Assembly (NCBI GenBank): GCA_955652245.1
Contig: CATPAV010000136.1
Coordinates: 1 to 12,014 of the forward strand
Direction: 5' to 3'
Origin: an uncultured Candidatus Udaeobacter sp.
Lineage (GTDB): Bacteria > Verrucomicrobiota > Verrucomicrobiia > Chthoniobacterales > UBA10450
Length of the DNA: 12,014 bases
Part shown: positions 6,453 through 12,014 of the stretch, in pieces
Layout: every line of letters starts with the position of its first letter
Numbering within the stretch: the stretch's first letter is position 1
Notes under the pieces: generated by a model
Told to the model about the DNA's origin: nothing
Seen by the model: only the letters and a program-made list of their open reading frames with translations
Database searches by the model: none
Made by a program: the position numbers and the translations under genes

Positions 6453-6476
6453 AGGGACGCGACGGCGCGCGTCCCT
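6453..6476. repeat. GC-rich hairpin between tsf and ligD, possible terminator
   Basis: A perfect 9-bp stem, AGGGACGCG (6453-6461) and CGCGTCCCT (6468-6476), closes a 6-base loop seven bases after the tsf stop. No T-tract follows immediately on the minus strand, but TTTTTT occurs about 20 bases further on (near 6431-6436). It could act as a terminator, an mRNA-stabilising end, or a REP-like repeat. The neighbouring AT-rich stretch (6405-6450) contains a CGCGAATTACGCCG word, also suggestive of a repeat. Confidence 0.5.
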
Positions 6477-6483
6477 CCAAAAC

Positions 6484-7101
6484 TCACGGTTCCGCGGCAA
6501 GTGGCTCGCCCACCAAATAGCGGGTGAAACGCCGGATCACAATGTTCTCGCCAAGCTCGGCAATTTTCGCATTCAGGAGTTCTTTAATCGTCTGGTCGGG
6601 ATTCTTTATAAACGCTTGCTCGAGCAAACAGACAGTGCTGTAAAACTTGTCGAGCTTGCCCTCGACAATTTTACTGACCACGTTCGCGGGTTTGCCTTTC
6701 ATCTGCGCCTCGTATATGGCGCGTTCGGCCTCGACAATCTTCGATGACACTTGCTCCCGGTTAACGTAAAGGGGGTGCGCCGCGGCAATATGCAATGTGA
6801 TGTCCTTTACGAAATCGCGAAAATTCTCATTCCGCGCCACAAAATCGGTCTCGCAATTCACTTCCACGAGCACGCCCACTTTCCCTTGCAAATGGATGTA
6901 GGAAGCCACAATACCCTCTTTTGTCGCACGGGAGGCCTTTTTGCCGGCGCTGGCCATGCCTTTGGTTCGCAAAATCGCCTCGGCTTTTTGTAGGTCACCG
7001 CCGCTTTCCGCGAGTGCGCGCTTGCAGTCCATAAATCCGGCGTTGGTTTTCTCGCGGAGTTGTTTGACGAGTTGAGGATTGATTTCGCTTGTTGCCGGCA
7101 T
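6484..7101 (-). CDS. tsf: Translation elongation factor Ts
   Basis: EF-Ts exchanges GDP for GTP on EF-Tu. The 205-residue product has the N-terminal UBA-like domain (about 7-50: LVKQLREKTNAGFMDCKRAL), which binds the EF-Tu G domain, and the family signature TDFVARN (85-91) in the core. At 205 residues it is the short form, with one core module followed by a compact C-terminal segment containing FYSTVCLLEQAFIKNPDQTI. It follows rpsB on the same strand after 93 bases, the almost universal rpsB-tsf order. The ATG has no Shine-Dalgarno sequence; the leader before it is pyrimidine-rich. pyrH and frr, common partners, are not downstream; ligD is. Confidence 0.97.
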   Translation of the reverse strand: MPATSEINPQLVKQLREKTNAGFMDCKRALAESGGDLQKAEAILRTKGMASAGKKASRATKEGIVASYIHLQGKVGVLVEVNCETDFVARNENFRDFVKDITLHIAAAHPLYVNREQVSSKIVEAERAIYEAQMKGKPANVVSKIVEGKLDKFYSTVCLLEQAFIKNPDQTIKELLNAKIAELGENIVIRRFTRYLVGEPLAAEP

Positions 7102-7111
7102 GTGAAGGAAA

Positions 7112-7182
7112 GTTACAAAAGTTAAAAGGTTACAAAGTTAAAACGCTAACTCGCTACGATGTAACAATGTAACAACTTTAAC
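7112..7182. repeat. 17-bp tandem repeat and inverted GTTACA/GTTAAA words in the rpsB-tsf spacer
   Basis: Two adjacent 17-bp units, GTTACAAAAGTTAAAAG (7112-7128) and GTTACAAAGTTAAAACG (7129-7145), are nearly identical. Fourteen bases later the same words return inverted: TGTAAC (7160-7165), TGTAAC again (7169-7174 region) and AACTTTAACG (7173-7182). The stretch is strongly AT-rich compared with the flanking genes and can fold on itself. It occupies most of the 93-base gap between rpsB and tsf, so it will be in the shared mRNA if the two are co-transcribed. Confidence 0.65.
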
Positions 7183-7194
7183 GTTTCAACGTCG

Positions 7195-7926
7195 CTATGC
7201 GGAGACACCCGCCATCTCGACTTGCTCGCGAATTCGCGATTCGCTGCTCGCCGAAACAATGGCGTCCACCAGCTTTTGCAGAATCACGCGAATAGCACGG
7301 ATCGCATCATCGTTGCCGGCGATTGGATAATCGATCAACTCGGGGTCCGAATTGGTGTCAACAATCGCGACGACCGGAATCTGGAGCCGCCGGGCCTCGT
7401 TCACGGCATTTTGCTCGCGCGTGGTGTCGATCACGACCAGCGCATCGGGCAATTGCGACATTTCAAGTATTCCGTCAAGATTGCGACGGAGTTTTGCCGC
7501 CTCGCGGTTTAGCGCCGCCAGTTCCTGTTTTCCCATTTTCTTGTACTCCGGCGATTGCTCGATCTGCTCAATGTATTTCAATCGTCCAATGCTTTTGCGA
7601 ATGGTGGCCAGATTAGTCAGCGTACCGCCGAGCCAGCGCTGATTGACATAGAATTGCCCGCAGGCCAGCGCTGCTTCCTTGATCGCTTCCTGGGCCTGCT
7701 TCTTGCAGCCGACGAACAAGATTTTCCCGCCGCGACGCGTGATCTCTTGCAAAAACTCGGTCGCGCGACGCAATTGCTGCACGGTCTGATCGAGATTGAT
7801 GATGTAAATTTGGTTCCGTTGCTCAAAGATGAACGGCTTCATCTTCGGGTTCCAGCGTTTGGTCTGGTGCCCAAAATGGACCCCCGCTTCAAGAAGCTCG
7901 GGCACTAATTCTGTTGTGTCTGCCAT
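7195..7926 (-). CDS. rpsB: 30S ribosomal protein S2
   Basis: S2 sits on the small ribosomal subunit between head and body and is needed for S1 to join. From the ATG at 7924-7926 the product is 243 residues and begins MADTTELVPELLEAGVHFGH; ELLEAGVHFGHQTKRWNPKM is the classic S2 signature. RWLGGTLTN, PDALVVIDT and PVVAIVDTNSDPELIDYPIAGNDDAIRAI are further hallmark segments. A TTG three codons upstream (7933-7935) is open but unlikely as start. The leader just before the ATG is U-rich (GTTTTTGTTTTTT) with no Shine-Dalgarno sequence. It is followed by tsf and preceded by the adenosyltransferase gene 82 bases away. Confidence 0.97.
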   Translation of the reverse strand: MADTTELVPELLEAGVHFGHQTKRWNPKMKPFIFEQRNQIYIINLDQTVQQLRRATEFLQEITRRGGKILFVGCKKQAQEAIKEAALACGQFYVNQRWLGGTLTNLATIRKSIGRLKYIEQIEQSPEYKKMGKQELAALNREAAKLRRNLDGILEMSQLPDALVVIDTTREQNAVNEARRLQIPVVAIVDTNSDPELIDYPIAGNDDAIRAIRVILQKLVDAIVSASSESRIREQVEMAGVSA

Positions 7927-8008
7927 AAAAAACAAAAACGCCAGCCCGAACAGGGAAACGGCGGATGCGGAAGATGCTACACGCCCGGCGCAAAGGCAAA
8001 TGGAATGT

Positions 8009-8557
8009 TCATGCAGTCTCCGGTTTCACATTCTTCTCGGCATAGCGGGCGAGAATCCAGCAAAGATCTGACAGACGATTAAGGTAGCGCAAGATTTCCG
8101 GGTTGAAGCTTTGTTCGTCCGCGCCTTGAGCGGCAACGTGCCGTTCGGCCCGACGGCAGGTTGTGCGCGCAAAATCCAGCGCTGCAGAAACGGCTGTTCC
8201 GCCGGGGATCACCCAATCTTTGGGGTAAAGCGATTTATCTTTCTCAAGCTCGACAATCACTGCGGTGACCCGATCAACCATCGCTGCCGTGGTGACATGA
8301 AATCCATCTTTGAGATAACGTTCTCGATCTTGTGGAGTTGTCGCCAGCTCACCCATCACAACGATTAACTCTTTTTGCACAGCGAAAATTTGTTCCGAAA
8401 TAAATTTCTCGCTGCAAATGGATCGCGCGAGGCCGAGCGCAGCGGTTAGCTCGTCAATACAACCATAAGCGTCGACGTGCGGATCGGCTTTCGACACACG
8501 CCGGCCGTACATCAGCGAGGTTTCGCCCTTGTCGCCAGTTTTAGTGACGATCGACAT
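8009..8557 (-). CDS. Cob(I)alamin adenosyltransferase, PduO/MMAB type
   Basis: The enzyme transfers the adenosyl group of ATP to cob(I)alamin, making adenosylcobalamin, the B12 form used by mutases and dehydratases. The 182-residue product has the ATP-binding N-terminus TKTGDKGETSL (5-15), D35 and E36 in YGCIDELTAALG, the RTTCRRAER motif (131-139) and NRLSDLCWILAR (160-171), all characteristic of PduO-type trimeric transferases and not of the CobA or EutT types. The length is normal for single-domain members. It lies between rpoC (85 bases upstream) and rpsB on the same strand. The ATG is not preceded by a Shine-Dalgarno sequence; its leader holds a repeat hairpin. No B12-dependent enzyme or cobalamin synthesis gene is in view, so the cofactor's user is unknown. 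Confidence 0.94.
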   Translation of the reverse strand: MSIVTKTGDKGETSLMYGRRVSKADPHVDAYGCIDELTAALGLARSICSEKFISEQIFAVQKELIVVMGELATTPQDRERYLKDGFHVTTAAMVDRVTAVIVELEKDKSLYPKDWVIPGGTAVSAALDFARTTCRRAERHVAAQGADEQSFNPEILRYLNRLSDLCWILARYAEKNVKPETA

Positions 8558-8572
8558 CAGGAGCAGAAGTAT

Positions 8573-8631
8573 TGGAGTAATGGAGCGGTGGAGTAATGGC
8601 TCTTATTCGCGACCATTACTCCACTACTCCA
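8573..8631. repeat. TGGAGTAATGG repeats forming a long hairpin between rpoC and the adenosyltransferase gene
   Basis: The 11-mer TGGAGTAATGG occurs at 8573-8583 and 8589-8599 as direct copies 16 bases apart, and inverted as CCATTACTCCA at 8613-8623, with a degenerate inverted copy ending at 8631. The arms 8581-8599 and 8613-8631 pair over 19 positions with one mismatch and one G-T wobble, around a 13-base loop. The hairpin stands 12 bases after the rpoC stop. No T-tract follows on the minus strand, so it is not a textbook terminator; a REP-like repeat or mRNA-processing element is as likely. Confidence 0.65.
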
Positions 8632-8642
8632 TCGCCGCAAGA

Positions 8643-11600
8643 CTACCCAATCGCCGGCTGCGCTTCCGGCTCTTCCATCACCGCAGCGCCGATCGGTTCG
8701 CCTTTCTCCACGAGTTTGATCTCGCGGTGCTGTGGGAATCCCGTACCGGCCGGAATCAAGTGACCCATGATCACGTTTTCCTTGAAGCCGCGCAGCCGAT
8801 CGACTTTGCCAAGCGTTGCCGCCTCGGTAAGCACGCGGGTCGTGTCTTGGAACGAAGCTGCGGAAATAAAGCTGTCGGTTTCGAGCGAGGCTTTTGTGAT
8901 GCCCAGAAGCACAGGTGTGGCTTCGGCGGGCTTTCCCCCTTGCTCAACTACGCGCTGATTCTCTGCTTCAAAATCGAGTCGATCGACTTGGTCGCCCCAA
9001 AGCAATGAAGTGTCGCCCGGATCAGTAATTTTCACTTTGCGCAACATTTGGCGCACGATGATCTCGATATGCTTATCGTTGATCTCCACCCCTTGCAGGC
9101 GATAGACCTCCTGCACTTCATTAACCAGGTGTTCCTGCAGGTCCTGCGGCCCGCAGACTTCCAAGATTTCGTGAGGTACAACTGGACCTTCGGTAAGCTG
9201 CTGACCTTTCTTCACGAAGTCTCCTTTGAAGACGATGATATGTTTTGTGAGCGAGATGAGATGTTCTTCCTCTGAGCTAGTGTCGGGATCTTTCAAAATA
9301 AGCCGCCGCTTCCCGCGAATCGTTCCGCCCATCTCGACTATTCCATCGATCTTGGCAATCTCAGCCGCATCCTTTGGTCGACGCGCCTCGAACAACTCGG
9401 CCACGCGCGGCAGGCCTCCGGTGATGTCCTTCGTCTTCGCCACTTTTCGCGGTGTTTTTGCCAGCAACGCACCTCCGCGCACCTTGTGTCCTTCTTCGAC
9501 GATGACGTGAGCACCAGCGGGGATGGAATAGCTGGCCAGCACGTCCTTCTTATCTCCCATGATGACAATCTGCGGATGCAAATCCTCCTTGTGCTCAATG
9601 ATCACGGTGCCCATGAGGCCGGTGGCTTCATCAACATCACGCTTGATGGTCACACCAGCGATCATATCGCGGAATTCGATCTTGCCGCCCTTATCGGTGA
9701 GAATCGGCACGTTGTACGGGTCCCACTGCACAAAGGTTTCGCCTTTCTTAACTGAGGCACCGTCGTCTTTGGAGATCATGGAGCCGATAACAACGTTGTA
9801 ACTCTCGAGTTCGCGGCCCTCCGCGTTATGCACACTGATCGAGCCGTTTTTGTTCAGAACAATCCAGCTGCCATCGAGCGCTTGCACAGTTCGCAGGTCG
9901 TTAAATCGGACACTGCCATCGTTTTTCGCCTTGATGATCGGTTGCTTGAAAGTCTGGCTGGCCGTTCCGCCGATGTGGAATGTCCGCATCGTCAATTGCG
10001 TCCCGGGCTCGCCGATTGATTGTGCCGCAATGATCCCAACGGCTTCGCCGAGTTTCACGAACTGGCCTGTAGCAAGATTGCGTCCGTAGCACATCGCGCA
10101 AACGCCGCGGCCACATTCGCAGGTAAGCACCGAGCGAATCTTTAAACTCTCCACCCCGACGCGCTGAAGTTCCGCCGCAATTTTTTCATCAATTAACTGA
10201 TTCGCTTTGACGATTTTCTTTTTCTTGTCCACCGGGTCCGCGATGGTCTCGCAACTCACTCGACCAATGATGCGCTGACTAAGATCGACAACTTCCTCGT
10301 CGCCCTCGTAAATCGAGCGCACCACGATACCATTCACGGTCCCGCAATCATCCTTGTTGATGATTACGTCCTGCGCGGCGTCCACCAGCTTACGAGTAAG
10401 ATAACCGGAATCCGCTGTTTTGAGTGCCGTGTCGGCAAGTCCTTTTCGCGCTCCGTGCGTGGAGATAAAATATTCGAGCACGCTCAGGCCCTCTCGAAAG
10501 TTCGAAGTAATGGGCCGCTCAATGATTTCTCCCGATGGTTTGGCCATTAAACCGCGCATGCCCGCCAGCTGCCGCACCTGCTGCCGGTTTCCGCGTGAGC
10601 CTGAATCAACCATGAGGTAAACAGGATTGAGTTCCTTGCGGCCCTCGTTGTGTTCGAGGGTGCGAAACATTACGCTGGAAATTTCATCGCCGGCGTGGGT
10701 CCAGATGTCGATAATCTTATTGTAACGCTCGCCATCGGTAATAATGCCTTTGCGGTATTGCTGCTCAACCTGCCGGATTTGTTTGTAAGCATTTTCGAGC
10801 TCGGTTTGTTTCTCTTTCGGAATGATCATGTCAGAAATCCCAATCGAGATGCCGGCCTTGGTCGCTTCGGCAAAACCGAGTTCCTTCAATTTATCCAACG
10901 TCGCGACCGTTTCAGTCGGACCAGCAATTTGGTAACAACGCCAGATAATATCGCTAAGTTGTTTCTTGCCTGCGGGCTTGTTGAAAAATCCCAGCTGTTT
11001 CGGCCAAATCTCGTTGAAGATGACACGGCCCGCTGTGGTCTCGATGACCTTTGCCTCAGTATTTCCATAGGCCGTTTGCTGGCCATGATCAGGATTCTTG
11101 ATCCGGATCCGATCGTGTGTCCGGACGCTGCCTTCGGCCATCGCGAATTCCACCTCGGTAGCATCGGCAAAGAGTGGAAGACGTCCGTCGCCATCACTTC
11201 CTGCGGTTCGGCGTGGATTTTGCGTGAGATAATAGCAGCCGAGCGTGATGTCCTGAGATGGTGTCGTGATCGGCTTGCCACTCGAGGGAGAGAAGATATT
11301 ATTCGGAGCGAGCATTAGCATGCGCGCTTCCATTTGCGCTTCCACCGAGAGCGGCACATGGACGGCCATTTGGTCGCCGTCGAAGTCCGCGTTGTATGCC
11401 GTGCAGACGAGCGGGTGAATGCGGATGGCTTCGCCTTCGATCAACTGCGGTTCAAACGCCTGGATCGACAATCGATGCAAAGTCGGCGCGCGATTGAGCA
11501 ACACCGGATGACCCTTGGTAACTTCGTCGAGAATGTCCCAAACTTCCGGCGTCTGGCGCTCAATCATTTTTTTCGCGCTGCGCACCGTGTGCACATAACC

Positions 11601-12014
11601 GAGATCCTTTAGCCGGCGGATGATGAATGGCTCGAACAGAACGAGCGCCATCTTCTTCGGTAAACCGCATTGATGAAGTTTCAGCTCAGGGCCGATGACA
11701 ATAACAGAGCGGCCCGAGTAATCGACACGCTTGCCGAGCAAGTTTTGACGGAAACGTCCGCCTTTGCCCTTGAGCATATCGCTCAGTGATTTCAGCGGAC
11801 GATTGCCCGCGCCGGTGACGGCGCGCCCATGCCGGCCGTTGTCGAACAAAGCATCAACGGCCTCCTGCAACATCCGCTTTTCATTGCGAATGATGACATC
11901 GGGAGTTTTGAGCAGAAGCAGATTTTTGAGTCGGTTATTGCGATTAATAACCCTGCGATAAAGATCGTTCAGGTCCGAAGTCGCAAAACGCCCGCCTTCG
12001 AGCGGAACAAGCGG
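8643..12014 (-). CDS. rpoC: RNA polymerase beta' subunit RpoC (partial, 5' end outside the window)
   Basis: This is the beta' subunit, which holds the catalytic magnesium of RNA polymerase. The frame is open through the window end and encodes 1123 residues to the TAG at 8643-8645; the first visible residues PLVPLEGGRFATSDLND align near residue 250 of E. coli beta', so about 250 N-terminal residues (zinc ribbon, clamp start) are missing. Seen in order: NADFDGDQM (codons 11393-11367), whose three Asp bind magnesium; the second zinc site (DDCGTV near 10345, then CECGRGVCAMC near 10092-10130, with one extra Cys); the bridge helix GARKGLADTALKTADSGYL (near 10390-10460); the trigger loop GEPGTQLTMRTFHIGG (near 9973-10022), interrupted by a long insertion of the beta' SI3 kind before LPRVAELFEARRP; and the C-terminal LLGITKASLETDSFISAASF. 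rpoB is expected upstream outside the window. An internal ATG at 11871-11873 is not the start. Confidence 0.98.
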   Translation of the reverse strand, partial: PLVPLEGGRFATSDLNDLYRRVINRNNRLKNLLLLKTPDVIIRNEKRMLQEAVDALFDNGRHGRAVTGAGNRPLKSLSDMLKGKGGRFRQNLLGKRVDYSGRSVIVIGPELKLHQCGLPKKMALVLFEPFIIRRLKDLGYVHTVRSAKKMIERQTPEVWDILDEVTKGHPVLLNRAPTLHRLSIQAFEPQLIEGEAIRIHPLVCTAYNADFDGDQMAVHVPLSVEAQMEARMLMLAPNNIFSPSSGKPITTPSQDITLGCYYLTQNPRRTAGSDGDGRLPLFADATEVEFAMAEGSVRTHDRIRIKNPDHGQQTAYGNTEAKVIETTAGRVIFNEIWPKQLGFFNKPAGKKQLSDIIWRCYQIAGPTETVATLDKLKELGFAEATKAGISIGISDMIIPKEKQTELENAYKQIRQVEQQYRKGIITDGERYNKIIDIWTHAGDEISSVMFRTLEHNEGRKELNPVYLMVDSGSRGNRQQVRQLAGMRGLMAKPSGEIIERPITSNFREGLSVLEYFISTHGARKGLADTALKTADSGYLTRKLVDAAQDVIINKDDCGTVNGIVVRSIYEGDEEVVDLSQRIIGRVSCETIADPVDKKKKIVKANQLIDEKIAAELQRVGVESLKIRSVLTCECGRGVCAMCYGRNLATGQFVKLGEAVGIIAAQSIGEPGTQLTMRTFHIGGTASQTFKQPIIKAKNDGSVRFNDLRTVQALDGSWIVLNKNGSISVHNAEGRELESYNVVIGSMISKDDGASVKKGETFVQWDPYNVPILTDKGGKIEFRDMIAGVTIKRDVDEATGLMGTVIIEHKEDLHPQIVIMGDKKDVLASYSIPAGAHVIVEEGHKVRGGALLAKTPRKVAKTKDITGGLPRVAELFEARRPKDAAEIAKIDGIVEMGGTIRGKRRLILKDPDTSSEEEHLISLTKHIIVFKGDFVKKGQQLTEGPVVPHEILEVCGPQDLQEHLVNEVQEVYRLQGVEINDKHIEIIVRQMLRKVKITDPGDTSLLWGDQVDRLDFEAENQRVVEQGGKPAEATPVLLGITKASLETDSFISAASFQDTTRVLTEAATLGKVDRLRGFKENVIMGHLIPAGTGFPQHREIKLVEKGEPIGAAVMEEPEAQPAIG

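Noticed and set aside
10650..11318. 222-residue open frame on the plus strand
   Set aside because: It is antisense to the highly conserved rpoC core and shows no family features; long antisense frames are common opposite such codon usage.
11871..11873. ATG as the start of rpoC
   Set aside because: The 47 codons upstream to the window end are in frame and match conserved beta' sequence (PLVPLEGGRF onward), so the gene simply runs out of the window.

Overview
The window reads as a piece of a free-living bacterial chromosome carrying mostly housekeeping genes. My best guess is a soil-type Verrucomicrobia (Chthoniobacter/Udaeobacter-like). This rests on the general look of the proteins, a small secreted protein of a kind I associate with that group, and the word-like palindromic repeats in the spacers. 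It is an inference, not a demonstrated assignment. No rRNA, tRNA, CRISPR array, transposase or phage gene is visible, and no gene-free stretch exceeds about 160 bases.

Left part (1-2401). The end of a small membrane protein (+) meets a dodecin gene (-). Divergent from dodecin is a secreted Ser/Arg-rich protein of unknown function (+), followed 35 bases later by tyrosyl-tRNA synthetase (+). A perfect 13-bp stem terminator separates tyrS from everything to its right, and it can serve both strands.

Right part (2422-12014). All genes are on the minus strand. In transcription order they are rpoC (5' end outside the window), a PduO-type cob(I)alamin adenosyltransferase, rpsB, tsf, a two-domain LigD (phosphoesterase plus ligase, no polymerase), purS, purQ, bioD, and a small protein that may be a SRPBCC-fold member. 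purS-purQ and purQ-bioD each overlap by the four bases GTGA, so these three look translationally coupled. rpoC, rpsB and tsf serve transcription and translation; purS/purQ supply the ammonia-delivering part of FGAM synthetase; bioD makes dethiobiotin; LigD repairs DNA ends.

Most interesting structure. (1) A 63-67 bp palindromic element with 9-bp terminal inverted repeats lies in frame inside ligD and is translated as about 22 residues of the interdomain linker. (2) Three spacers carry different repeat types: a 17-bp tandem repeat between rpsB and tsf, a TGGAGTAATGG repeat hairpin between rpoC and the adenosyltransferase gene, and a GC-rich hairpin after tsf. (3) A 17-bp dyad sits just downstream of bioD. 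Many genes lack a Shine-Dalgarno sequence. I found no convincing new multi-gene defence or metabolic system; the in-frame mobile-like repeat is the strongest candidate for something undescribed.
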